A program made the position numbers and the translations under genes. The notes below the pieces were generated by a model, which saw nothing but the letters and a program-made list of their open reading frames with translations, was not told where the DNA came from and did no database searches. 64,000 nucleotides of DNA from Neocallimastix lanati (nom. inval.) (lineage: Eukaryota > Neocallimastigomycota > Neocallimastigomycetes > Neocallimastigales > Neocallimastigaceae). Location: assembly GCA_016946835.1 (NCBI GenBank), contig JACVTC010000036.1, positions 252,501 to 316,500 of the forward strand. Reading direction: 5' to 3'. The stretch's first letter is position 1, and the number at the start of each line of letters is the position of its first letter. This document shows, in pieces, positions 26,322-39,769 of the stretch.

Positions 26322-27308
26322 ATAGAATAAAACATAAAAATTTAAAAAGAAAATATAATAAAAAAAATAAAAAAAAAAAAAAAAAAAAAAAGTAAAAAAA
26401 AATTAAAAATATATAGATTTATAGAAAAGAAAAAAGCTGAAAATAAATATATTATATATATAAAGATAGGAATTAATATATATTAAAAAATATATTCATA
26501 ACATTAAAGTAATTTTTCACATAAAAAATAGTAAACAAAATAAAAAATCAAAAACTAAAATATTATTTTTAATTTTTTGGTATTTTTAAAATAATTTTTA
26601 AAATTTGTTAGTGTAAAAATAATTTATTAAATGGAAGTCATTAATACTTATATATTATTTATAATTAATATTAAAGTTATTTTTATTCTCTTTTTTTCTA
26701 TTTTTTTATTAAAGTTTTTTTTTATTCTTTTTTTATTTTGAATTTTACTTTAAACTTTTTGATCAATATATATATATAAATTATGAGTAAAACTACTAAT
26801 TGGTAAATATTACAATAATAATATTTTATTAAAATAATTATTGCAATATAAGTATATATAAAACACTATCTTTTTTCATTAATAGTATAAATATATTTAA
26901 TTTCTTTAATATTTTTTAATTTTTATTTCTTGATTGAATATATATATATTTATAATACATTATTCATTATAAATGAAATATAACTGTTAAAATAAATATA
27001 TAAATATATTTTTCATATTTTTCATCTGACATTTTAGAAATTATATCTATATTTATTTATAATAATAAGATTTCTGGTAAATTTAAATATGAGTAAAATT
27101 AATATTTAAAACCAAAATATATAATAATATAGTTTTATTCTAATTTTTATTAAAAATAATAATATTCTTATTAAAAAAGGAAAATTTAATTTTTAAAATT
27201 CTGGTTAAATATTTTTTTTTTTATTAATACTTAATAATTTATTACTAATATAATTTTATTTATAATTATTTGATATATAATAAAATTTTAATAATATTAA
27301 ACAATTCT
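25685..27308. other. Intergenic, promoter side of the bacterial-like gene
   Basis: About 1.6 kb of AT-rich sequence between the start of the minus-strand gene ending at 25684 and the stop of the next minus-strand gene. It contains an (AAAT)n tract near 26288-26325, poly-A near 26369-26391 and many TATATA stretches. No reading frame or RNA is supported. Confidence 0.5.
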
Positions 27309-29759
27309 TTAATTAAGTTTAATAGATAATGATATTTTTTTAGTAAGGTTTATATTCTCTGCTTCAACAGTTTCTTTTATATCTTTACTAGAAATATTTT
27401 TTTTCTTATCCTTTCCTTTTGTTTTATTGTTTTCACTTTCTTTTGATTTTTCCCCTTTTTTACCGTTCACATTATTTTTTTTGGATCCTTTATTTTTCTT
27501 TTTATCATTGCTTGTATTTTCTTCAACTCTTCTTAATATATTTTCATCAATTAATGGATTTAAAATATAGATATCTTCTATATATTTCTATATTTTTTAA
27601 TAATTAGTTTTGTTATTTGAGGTAAAACAACCATTATTTATTATATAATTTAATATACCTCTCCGTGTAAAAATGAATTTAATGGAATATAAACATCATA
27701 TATTTCAATTTCTTCCATTAATGTCCTTGTATAAAGATTTTTCAATTCTTTAATAAATATTTTTTTTTTGGAATAAAATTTGTTAATTATAATTTAATAA
27801 TAATAATAATTACAATATTTATTATAATATTTATATTAAAATATAACATATATTTGTATACCATCAATCTCCGCTTGTGATAATTTTTTAGATTTTTTCT
27901 TCTGTTTTGATTTGTCTTTTTTTGATGATACATTTTCTTTTTCTTCAACTTCTGTATTTTTAATATTTTTTTCCTGATTTTTTACATATGAATACTTTTT
28001 TCTATTTAATATAAACCTAATTCCTGCTAAAATTTAAAAAACAATATACAATTAATATTGAAATTATATTAAATTATATATTCAAAAAATAATTTTTATC
28101 TTACAATAGAATGAATCTCTTGCTTTAATATCTGCTTTATGAATAATATTATTATTATAATTAAAATTTATTGATCTATTTTCTTCATTCCAAATTTCTT
28201 CATTTGTTTCAATACAATCAAAATTTTCTAAAATAATTTTAATACTATATACATATCTTATATATATAATGTTAAAATTTTATTATTATATATAATTTTT
28301 ATTAAAAATACATCTTTTCATATACTCTGTTGCTCCTTGTCCTGGTTCTAATATTTCATCATTATATTCTGGTGGTCCATCAACATTTATTACTGATTTA
28401 ATTGAGACATTCAAGCATAAATCTTATAATACATAGTTAATATTTTATTCAGTAAATATTTATTAAATTACAATTACAATAATTATCCATATTATATACC
28501 TGTTTCATTTTGATATAAATTATAGAAATCATTATATTCTTCTTTTTCCGAAATATTTATTTTTTTTTCATCTAAAATTGTTATACTATTGAATTTTGAG
28601 ATGATTATTTGTTTGTAATGAGGTAATAAAAAAATAGGATTTCCCTTGTAAAAGAAAAAAAAAAATAATTAGTAATATATATTAATAGATATATATAATA
28701 TAATATTTTAAACTAAAAAGTAATAGATATATATATAAATTATATAATAATTTATATTTTTATTTAAGATAAAAGAAATTTACCATAAAAGATAATATTT
28801 TTAAATTTCTAATTTGTGTTAAAACATTTAATATCATAACTATATCCTCAAAATTATTATAACTCAAATCTAATGAAATTATTGTACTTGGGATTAATGA
28901 TGAATTCATATTTTTTAATAACGGGGAATAAAATGTTGATATTTTATTATAACTTAATCCAATATGAATTAGTTTATTAAATCCACTAAAATTTGGCCAT
29001 TCCGTTATTCTTTTATTATGGTATATATTGTTAAATTTCAAAAAATAATGAAAATAAAAAAAGTTATTATATATAGTTATATTAAGTTTAAAATATTAAA
29101 ATAAATTTATTTACAAATTGGCATTCAAATGCAATTTTTCAATACTAGTTGGTAAATTTTCAATTGTTTTAATATAATTACCAGTTAATGATAAATATTG
29201 TAATTTTTCAAATTTTTTGAAATTTTTATCAATATATGTAATATTTTTATTAATCAATATTAACGATTTGAAATATTGATATATTGATAACTGATTTTCA
29301 ATATATATATCTACTATTCCGAGTGATAATATTTTTTGATAATATTTGTATAAAGATTTATACTCTTCTATTTCATTACTAAAATCCGCTTTTTCTTATA
29401 AAATTAAAATAATAAAATTCATAATAAATAAAAAAGTTTATTTTTTTGACAATTTATAATATAATGAACTAACGATTTTCATAGAAATCAACATCTGGAT
29501 CAGTTGTTTGTATTTTTTTTAAAATATTGTCAGAGTTACTGACAATAAAATTATTATAAATTTGCGGAAATTTTATTTCATTATTATTTTTATCATTATT
29601 TTCTTTTAGAAGAAGTCTTTGTTTAGTATTTGTATTTTTGTAAGTTCTATAAAAAATTTTATTAACTCCTATACTGTATAGTTGATCAATAAATGCATTT
29701 GAAACTGAAGTTTTACGACTACTATATTTATTTTCTACTAATTCTAAAGATAATGCCAT
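27309..29759 (-). CDS. LRRC43: LRRC43-like leucine-rich repeat protein (cilium-associated family)
   Basis: The ATG is at 29759. Exons include 29759 to about 29473, about 29398-29116, 29009 to about 28783, about 28646-28500, and shorter ones down to the stop at 27309; total roughly 480 aa. The later boundaries are not fully resolved. After a ~95-residue leader come leucine-rich repeats with LQYLSLTGNYIKTIENLP, IEKLHLNANLITEWP, LIHIGLSYNKIS and ISLDLSYNNFEDI. An LRR cap follows (GNPIFLLPHYKQIIISKF, ITILDEKKINISEKE). The C-terminal part has IYDVYIPLNSFLHGEVYI, a Lys-rich tract (KKKNKGSKKNNVNGKKGE) and the ending ISLSIKLN. The order LRR, 'GNP..L.P.Y', 'PLxxFL', KGKKxK tract and a final 'xLxIxLN' matches my recollection of LRRC43, a protein of ciliated organisms. 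That fits a zoospore-forming fungus. Alternative: a generic LRR protein. The second exon junction is well supported because it restores exact LRR spacing. Confidence 0.62.
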
Positions 29760-31640
<1,881 letters not shown>

Positions 31641-32030
31641 TGTTGAATATTTTCACTTTTATAATGGAATAATGCTTCGGATCTTAACACATTTTCTAAA
31701 AATATATATGATGAACGCCTTTTAGCTAAATTATATTCTTCTATTGAATATTGAAGCAATTATACGCTATCATCGTAAATTTCTTATTTTTGATTTGATT
31801 TTGAATTCTTAACTTTTGGTTTTGGCTTTGGAAGTATTGATAAAATCATTACAAAATTATTTAATGAAGCTGTATTACAAGACCTTGCATTTAATAATAA
31901 AACTTTTGTATATATATACTTATATGGCGCTCTTCTTTTATATAATACCATATACATATATATTTATTATACTGTAAGTACAATCAAGATCAGTGTAAAA
32001 TTCAATATATATGAGTTACCACAAGTATAT
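31641..32030. other. Unassigned region, possibly relic coding sequence
   Basis: The sequence at about 31660-31950 is more complex than its surroundings. Plus-strand translation gives short sensible pieces (SDLNTFSKNIYDERLLAKLY, then IDKIITKLFNEAVLQDLAF) separated by stop codons and a frame change. It may be a decayed gene or part of the adjacent GC-richer element. I cannot name a family. Confidence 0.2.
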
Positions 32031-32482
32031 ATAATATATTACACAGCTACAATAGTTGCTAATTTGCCATACCAGATCGGTTTCGACCTTCTTTTTTTAA
32101 TCTCTAAGCAAGGGTAGTATTTAATGATATTCTTTAACAATCACATAAAAGAAAATGTGACTTGGATTAGGTCATGGGACTTTCATGCTTTTCATCAAGA
32201 TTAACTAATAGTTATGTTCTTCTCAGATAAATAGATTTGTTAGTATATGTATATATATTCTTTGCTCATCCTAAGTATTCTTAACACAAGGCCTTGGTAG
32301 AGCCCGAGACAATATGTAAATCATACTTTTCATGGAGAGCGAACTTCCAATTTCAACTATAAGGAAAACTCAGGTTAGGGAGAAAATACCCCCTTTAAAT
32401 TAAGAATACATGCGTAGGGTCGATCCAGAAACCTTCATGTTTTAGCTCCGGAGTACTAACCACTATAATAATAACTGGAAAG
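32030..32482 (-). mobile_element. Candidate tRNA-derived SINE or Pol III-type RNA element
   Basis: About 450 bp of clearly higher GC and complexity than anything near it, with no open reading frame. On the minus strand its left part (32470 downwards) contains TATTATAGTGG, close to the tRNA A box TRGYNNARNGG (10 of 11). About 32 nt further comes GGATCGACCC, close to the B box GGTTCGANNC. The intervening TTAGTACTCCGGAGC resembles tRNA D-arm and anticodon-arm sequence of the His/Glu type. The acceptor and T stems do not pair convincingly, so it is not an intact tRNA gene. The body downstream is non-repetitive (for example CTCGGGCTCTACCAAGG). A SINE with a tRNA-derived head is the best reading; an unrecognised structural RNA gene is the alternative. 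Confidence 0.35.
32418..32470 (-). promoter_or_regulatory. tRNA-like internal promoter (A box and B box)
   Basis: The A-box-like element is at 32460-32470 and the B-box-like element at 32418-32427, both on the minus strand. Their order and their separation of about 32 nt fit a type 2 RNA polymerase III promoter. Matches are approximate, and no strong T-run terminator lies immediately downstream; weak TTTT occurs near 32385 and 32362 on that strand. Confidence 0.35.
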
Positions 32483-35366
32483 GCAATATTAATATAAATT
32501 GGATTATACTACTTGTTTTGGAAAAAATTAATAATTTTTATTATTAACTTAAATATCAACAATAAAATCATTTATTTATCAAAAGATAGAAATAATAGAA
32601 ATAACCAATATATATATATATATATTAATATATTTTAAAAAAGATATGAAAAAGATTTATAATTCTATTAGGAAAGCATGTTAAATATTAATTAAACTAC
32701 CAATTTTATATAATTAAATTTAAATATATATTTTAATAAAATTTATAATATATTAATATTAATGGAGAATAATAATGATAATAATAATGAAAAAAAGAAA
32801 TGATTCATATTATATAATCGTTCATAGAACAACAAGTTTTTATGTTGGAAACATCAATCCAGTTCTTAATAAGAAAACTTTTTTAAAAAAGTTTTCTCAT
32901 TAATGCCAATATTGCTAGCAAAAATAAAAAAATATGTAGCTTTTTAAAATAAGAAAACCAAAATAGAAATTATAATTTTATAAAAATTTTATATAAATTT
33001 ATAAAAACAATTATATAACAGCTCATCTAAAATTCCTAATTATCCATTTAAATACAAAATATTTCTATATCAATTATAATATTAATAATAATAGTTTATA
33101 ACGAAATTAATATTTATTATTAAAATTGTTGTATTAAAAATAATATTTTATATATAATAAAAGATTTAATATAATTACAAGTAAATATTAGTCACGTCAC
33201 AAATATTATTTATTTCTTTTATATTTACATTTTATTGTTTATTTATCTTTTATTTTTATATATTATATTAATTTACATATGCAAGTTTTATATTTTATTC
33301 CTTGAGTAATTTTTAGTATATTTGAAAGCACAAAATATAAATAGTAACTATATATAAGTATCATTTATTTATTTATGAAATTCATTAAATTTTGCTATTT
33401 TTATTTATCTAAAGTTATATATTCATTAATATACATTTATAATAATATTTTCATTTGTATTTACAATTAAATATTTGAATCTTTAAAAGAATAATTATTT
33501 GAATATATTTCTAAACTCATATTTTTCATTTTTTAAAAGCTTTATTACATTTATAAATTTATAATGAATAAATCTTAATTTTAATTATAATTATTATGTG
33601 TTTCGATTATTCTTTATAAATAATAATAATAATAATAATAATAATAATTATAATAATAATAAAAAATAATATTAATAATATTTTAAATAGTTAAGGAAGG
33701 AACTATTAATATATTATTAGTATATTAATCAATCTATAATATTTTTCTGTAATTAAAATGAAAATCATAGGAAATAAGAATATATTATTGAAATAGTACA
33801 TCATCAAATAGTAATAATTCCTTATCAGAAAATAATTATGTCATTTTTAATTCACAAAGAAAAAGAAGTGGGATTAAAAGAAGAAAAATGAAAAGTTAAA
33901 ATATAAAATAAATTATATAATATCTTAAGAAATTTAAATTTAAATTACGACTGTATATTAAATGAGTTTATATTTAATATTACAAAAACAACATGATGAT
34001 TTAATTACGATTCTATGTGATTCACTGGCGTTAAAACTATATTATCGTATCCAACGAAGTTTTTTAAATTATATAATTCAATTTAGAAATAAATATAAAG
34101 AAGTATGAATAAATAAGAAAAAAGGATATTATATTATAATTATTAATATTTGGGATATATTTTCAAAGAATTATTAATAATTTTAAAGTTAGTACTATAA
34201 TAATAATAAAAAGAAAATGTTAAAAATAAAGATAACAATTATTCAAATAATATAAATATTCATCAAAATTAAATAACAAGACAAGTTCCGTCTTTTATAA
34301 ATATAATAAATATAATCAAAAGTAATAGTAATTAAAAACAAAAAATAAGTTAAAAGATGAAAACTGTATAAATGGGTTCCAAACGATAGTAATTTCAAAT
34401 CAAGATGTTATTATTTAATTTATTCAAAATTACAAAATGAAGATAGTGAAAATATTTATGGGATTCCTATAGATATTATTTTATTTAAATTATAGTAATA
34501 ATGAATGCTATAATATTCATACTTTTATATTTTTTTTATTATAAATATTAAAATTTTTTAAAGAACATTTTAATATATTTTTGACTTTCATTTCATTTAA
34601 AATTTATATAGTTTTTAAATATATATATAATAAAATAAATTAATAAATAATAAATAAATAAATTTTTATTTTTATTTTTATTTTTTTTTATATTGCTTGG
34701 GATTAAATAAATTGGAGGGAAATAGGCTTCCAGTCTCTTCCTTATACGTATTATACAGTAATATACAATAAAAATATAAAAATTAAAAATAAAAAATATA
34801 AAAAAATTTATTTCTTAATTTTATTTTTTTCATTTTTTTTTTTTTTTTTTTTTTAATTTTTGTTTATGTTATTTTTTGTATTTTAATAATTTGTAATTAA
34901 ATTTTATTCATAATTAAATTTGACACAAAAATTATCCAAATTATAAATTTAATGTATCATATTCTAAATATCTCCGAAATTTCTTCCAATAATTTTGTTT
35001 ATTAAATATATTTCAATTATTCATTTTAGTTTATTTAAAATTTATAAAATACTTTACTATTAATAAATAATTACTCATTTTATTATTCATTTATTATTAA
35101 ATATTAAATTTAAACTAAAATATTTATTATTTATATTTAATTATAAATGTTTTAGTTTTAAAAATTTATATTATTATTATTTTTTTTTTACTATAATATT
35201 GGAGTGTTATTTATTTAAATATAGATAAGAAAATAAATGAATGAATAAATAATTTAAAAAATTAAACCGTAAATTATAAAAATTGTATTAAATAAAAATA
35301 ACAATAAAAGATTGAAAAAAAAAGAAATAATTATTACTGTTATTTTTTTCTATAATAAATGTACTA

Positions 35367-35420
<54 letters not shown>

Positions 35421-35505
35421 TATAATAATAATAATAATTATTTAAAATTAATTATTATTTAATAAAATATCATTTATATTACGTTTTTTAAGTCAATATA
35501 AAATA
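32483..35505. other. Intergenic, AT-rich, possible gene relics
   Basis: No intact gene. The interval 33840-34130 contains a plus-strand stretch with coding-like composition (RSGIKRRKMKS, then LNLNYDCILNEFIFNITK) broken by stops, and 34370-34500 another; these may be remnants of a decayed gene. The right end has (AAT)n tracts at 35372-35435 just upstream of the next gene. The segment 34690-34750 (TTGGAGGGAAATAGGCTTCC) is slightly GC-richer, resembling retroelement debris. Confidence 0.35.
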
Positions 35506-36684
35506 ATGAGTAATCAAAAATTAACAAACAATGATGGTAGAAACTCGCCATTAGTAAATAAAATATCAACTCAGCATATAACTCAAAGTCCAAAATCTCC
35601 TTTTCGAATCATAAATTCTAATGAGCAATCACCTTTTACAGTAGAGCAAACGATAAATTGTCGTTTAAATGAACCAATGTCACCTTTTTCAACGGAAAGA
35701 AAAAATTTTGATAAGCTACCTCAAAAACCAAATGAATTAAAAGGGAATAATTTAAAAATTTTAACCCGTAGTCAAAAAGCACCACTAAGTGATAATCAAG
35801 TTCCAATTTCACCATTTAATATTGCAAGTCCAAATAGAAATAATCATACAGGACCTAAAACTTCACAATCTTTAACTTCAAAAGGTAATCAAATATTTTC
35901 TACTCAAGCCGATATGCCAATTATTCCTCAAGTTGATTCTTATAATCAATCTAATAGATCAAGCGTTGTTACAACTTCAGCAATTACAAGCGCTTCCCCT
36001 GCATTTTATGATATAAAGAAAGAATTAAATATGTCAAATATTAATTTTATGGTATCTAATGTAAGAAAAGGACAAGAATCAAATATAATAGATAAAATCT
36101 TATTTGATACTGAATATAGTGGTTTAGTGGACCAAAAATATGAAAATGAATTAATTAGACATAATAGTAAAAATTATACATTATATAAATGTTTCTCAAG
36201 GTCATCTAGTGGTATATTTTCATTTAAAGGATCAGATTTTGCTCCAAATGTGAATTCTATATATTATATTGATGTTGGTAATGAAATTGGTACTTCTAAG
36301 CTAAGATTAAATAGTGACAGAGATAATAAGAAAACACAAGAACCAACAATATATCAAAATAGAAGTAATACTTCACTAAATTCTCCTAACAATGAAAAAG
36401 ATACTTTTTCAAATCAGACATTGAAATCAAATTTAGTAAGTCCAAAAGGATATGATTCTGTGCAATCCCCAAAACATAATGACAAATTAATATCTACTTT
36501 TATTTATGATAATGAATATCTATCATGGAGAGAATCATTAATTGAAGTCTTAAAAAATAGCACTACAGAAACTAATAATTATATAAATGCTTACTATAAA
36601 AATATTAATAATGAAAAACAAATTGACTACATGTTAAGAATGCCAATGGAATTATTAACGCTTCTAAATACAAAAATTAAATAA
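35506..36684 (+). CDS. Hypothetical single-exon protein with repeated SPF motifs (392 aa)
   Basis: I do not recognise this protein. It has an ATG at 35506, no introns, and base composition well above the flanks, so a real gene is likely. The N-terminal 160 residues are Ser/Pro/Asn/Gln-rich and carry a recurring short motif, S-P-F followed by a small hydrophobic pattern: SPKSPFRI, EQSPFTV, MSPFST and ISPFNI. Each is also a potential proline-directed kinase site. The middle (about residues 170-265) is more ordered, with IDKILFDTEYSGLVDQKY and a segment ending VNSIYYIDVGNEIG. A second Ser/Asn-rich linker follows, then a C-terminal block (FIYDNEYLSWRESLIEVLK through YMLRMPMELLTLL) that is probably helical. 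No signal peptide or membrane segment is seen. A cell-cycle-type or cytoskeletal adaptor is conceivable, but there is no direct evidence. Confidence 0.7.
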   Translation: MSNQKLTNNDGRNSPLVNKISTQHITQSPKSPFRIINSNEQSPFTVEQTINCRLNEPMSPFSTERKNFDKLPQKPNELKGNNLKILTRSQKAPLSDNQVPISPFNIASPNRNNHTGPKTSQSLTSKGNQIFSTQADMPIIPQVDSYNQSNRSSVVTTSAITSASPAFYDIKKELNMSNINFMVSNVRKGQESNIIDKILFDTEYSGLVDQKYENELIRHNSKNYTLYKCFSRSSSGIFSFKGSDFAPNVNSIYYIDVGNEIGTSKLRLNSDRDNKKTQEPTIYQNRSNTSLNSPNNEKDTFSNQTLKSNLVSPKGYDSVQSPKHNDKLISTFIYDNEYLSWRESLIEVLKNSTTETNNYINAYYKNINNEKQIDYMLRMPMELLTLLNTKIK

Positions 36685-37367
36685 TTTAATAATGTAATAC
36701 TCTATTATTAAAGAGAAATAATTTTCTATATATTATATAAAATAAATTTTGTAATGAGAAAATGTATATACATATTTAATTAAAAAAACAATATATATAT
36801 ATATATATAAAATATTATTTAGATTAATTATAAATATATATATGTGAATTTAAAAATTTTGAAAATATATCTTTATATACTAATAATTAATTATATATAT
36901 ATATATATATATATTTGTATATTTAAAAACTCTTTATTTATAATTATATTAATTATTAAAAAAAAAATTATTATTATAATTATTATATTATAAATAAAAT
37001 ATTATAAATAATTTTTAATTATTATTTAAATATATTATTTTTCCTATTACTATTTATTTTAATTTAATATTTATTCTTATTTTAAAAGATATAAATAAAT
37101 AAATTGATAATATAATAATACTATCATAAATATAAATTTTTATTCCTTCTGTAATAATACCTATTTTATTTTATTTAATTAATGTATTTATATTAAACTC
37201 TTTCTCTTTTGGCTTGCTTTTTTTCGTTAGGTTTTTTAGATAATGTTGATTTTCTAGTAGTATAAGTCTTTAAAATTAGTAAAATGACCCTAGCAATAAC
37301 TATATATATTTCATTGAAATTAGATTTATAAATTTAATTTAAAAAATAATTAATTCCATTAATTTTT
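36685..37367. other. Intergenic AT-rich spacer
   Basis: AT-rich DNA with (AT)n tracts at 36791-36808 and 36893-36913. A slightly more complex stretch at 37198-37262 (CTTTTGGCTTGC) shows no reading frame. Nothing else is seen. Confidence 0.45.
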
Positions 37368-37430
37368 ATTTTATTTTATTTTATTTTATTTTATTTTATT
37401 TTATTTTATTTTATTTTATTTTATTTTATT
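37368..37430. repeat. (ATTTT)n pentanucleotide tract
   Basis: About twelve tandem TTTTA/ATTTT pentamers run directly into the 40-bp minisatellite. The same pentamer reappears at 38101-38130 on the far side, and a part of it (TTATTTTATT) is contained in every minisatellite unit. Confidence 0.9.
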
Positions 37431-38110
37431 TAATCTGTACTTATATTTATATTCTACTATTTATTTTATTCAATCTGTACTTATATTTATATTCTACTAT
37501 TTATTTTATTCAATCTGTACTTATATTTATATTCTACTATTTATTTTATTCAATCTGTACTTATATTTATATTCTACTATTTATTTTATTCAATCTGTAC
37601 TTATATTTATATTCTACTATTTATTTTATTCAATCTGTACTTATATTTATATTCTACTATTTATTTTATTCAATCTGTACTTATATTTATATTCTACTAT
37701 TTATTTTATTCAATCTGTACTTATATTTATATTCTACTATTTATTTTATTCAATCTGTACTTATATTTATATTCTACTATTTATTTTATTCAATCTGTAC
37801 TTATATTTATATTCTACTATTTATTTTATTCAATCTGTACTTATATTTATATTCTACTATTTATTTTATTCAATCTGTACTTATATTTATATTCTACTAT
37901 TTATTTTATTCAATCTGTACTTATATTTATATTCTACTATTTATTTTATTCAATCTGTACTTATATTTATATTCTACTATTTATTTTATTCAATCTGTAC
38001 TTATATTTATATTCTACTATTTATTTTATTCAATCTGTACTTATATTTATATTCTACTATTTATTTTATTCAATCTGTACTTATATTTATATTCTACTAT
38101 TTATTTTATT
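37431..38110. repeat. Minisatellite: 17 copies of a 40-bp unit
   Basis: Seventeen head-to-tail copies of a 40-bp unit (CAATCTGTACTTATATTTAT followed by ATTCTACTATTTATTTTATT). The units start every 40 bp from 37431 to 38071. Apart from the first base of copy 1 (T for C), I see no differences between copies. The array is flanked on both sides by ATTTT pentamers and overlaps no gene. The high homogeneity suggests recent expansion or ongoing homogenisation. Confidence 0.95.
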
Positions 38111-38130
38111 TTATTTTATTTTATTTTATT

Positions 38131-39769
38131 TTTATTTTTTATTATCTATAAAATATTTCATTTAATAAAATATGTATTTACTTTTGTAAAGTGTATAAAA
38201 TGGAATAAAAATTAAGAATCACCAGTAGAATTCACTATAAGCAGTCATAAAAGATACGAAATGACAAATGAAAACTATATCGAATAAATAACTGATAAAA
38301 TAATAAGATATAAAATATAATTAATAAATCTAATCTTTTTATATAATTATTATGATAATAAAGAAAATAAATTATTCTTTATCCAACATTATGGTGGCTT
38401 GAATTAAAATCAATACCTATTTGTTCATCTAAAGTTTTAATTAATTATTTTTTTTTACATTTTTTATTTTTATTTTGTTTTGTTTATCAATATTCCTTCC
38501 TTTGTCTATTTTTTTTATTAAAATATAATTTAATTTTAATTACAAAATAAAATATAAGCATATTTAATAGATGGATTAATACAATTAACAATAGCCAATT
38601 TTCTCATTTATAGTATCATAATTAAAGTTAAATTTTGAATACGAATAAAACTATAGACATATTTTGATTTTATGGAAGAATGTTTAAATACACATCTGGC
38701 AATTATGTAAAAAGCAGTAATATATCAAATTGAAAATATTATTTTTGCAAAACTGTTTTATTGTAAGCAGGAAATTTTCTTATCTGATTGATTAATCTTA
38801 AAAAAATGGAAAAATATTTATTATTATAATATAAATTATATAGACTTTTTATTTATTTATTTCCAGTGTGTACCGCTTTATTCTCACCCTCCCCCTCAAA
38901 ACATGGGAATATTGAGGTAGTTACAACACTTCCGTTTTCGCATAGGTAGATAATGTTCAGCATTGGAGCTCTGACATGCATATTATTGCTGAGAATTAAT
39001 TTGATGGTATTAATATTTAAAAAATAAAAAAAGGTTAAAATATCTATTTCTAATATTTTTACTTTCATAAATAGTCATTTTAAAAGAAAATATGTATTAT
39101 ATAGCTTTCTTTAATTAAAAGTACCATAATTGAAATACAACGTTGATTACTTACAGAAGATCCAAGATCAAAAAAATAATTTTTTCAAGAATTATCATCT
39201 TTATTAGGTAAAATTAAAAAATCGAAATTTGATTCGTACGTATATTTTATATTGTGATATATATTTTAGTTATGTTATAAATATTGTATATTGTATATAT
39301 ATACAATATAAATTATTTATATGCAAAAAAAAAAAAAAAATAAAATGAAAAAATAATTAAAATTAATAAATATTATTATTTATTTTAATAAACCTTCATA
39401 TAACATTCCAAAGACTAATACATTTTTCAAAATCAGAATTAAAATTTTCTGTTGTATGAAAATTTAATTGTGTAAATTACAAAAATACATATATAAAAGT
39501 GTTGTCTAGCTTTAAAATGAAATATATATTATTTCATGTAAATTTTCATTTATTACTTCTTTCTTTTTATTCTTTTTAATTTTATTTATTTATTCTTTAA
39601 TAATAAAACTTGATAAATTTAAAAATATTTATGAAATTATAGGAAACTGTAATTGGACTAAACCAACAGAAATACTCCAATACAAATATCATATCATCTT
39701 TTTATCCTTTTTAAATATTTTATTGGAATGCATTATATTATTTTTAATTTGGAAAAAAAAATTTTTTAA
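38131..39769. other. Intergenic, with one GC-richer block
   Basis: Mostly AT-rich DNA without genes. The block 38866-38990 (containing CACCCTCCCCCTCAAAACATG) is strikingly GC-rich for this genome. On the minus strand a 71-codon frame covers it, but it has no recognisable similarity. Its closeness to the retroelement relics at 39.8-43.4 kb suggests it is transposon debris. A poly-A tract at 39326-39342 and small complex pieces near 39630-39700 may be part of the same debris. Confidence 0.35.

Noticed and set aside
27419-27607. Plus-strand frame of 62 codons
   Set aside because: It is antisense to the Lys-rich C-terminal exon of the LRRC43-like gene.
32030-32482. U2 or U4 snRNA, or SRP RNA
   Set aside because: Short resemblances (AAGCAAGGGTAGTATTTAAT to U2, TTGCTAATTT to U4, GGTCGAAACCGATC to SRP helix 8) exist, but they lie on different strands and in the wrong order, and the diagnostic elements (branch-recognition region, GGAGCAG loop) are missing.
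37431-38110. CRISPR array
   Set aside because: The units are directly tandem with no unique spacers, and the DNA is eukaryotic.
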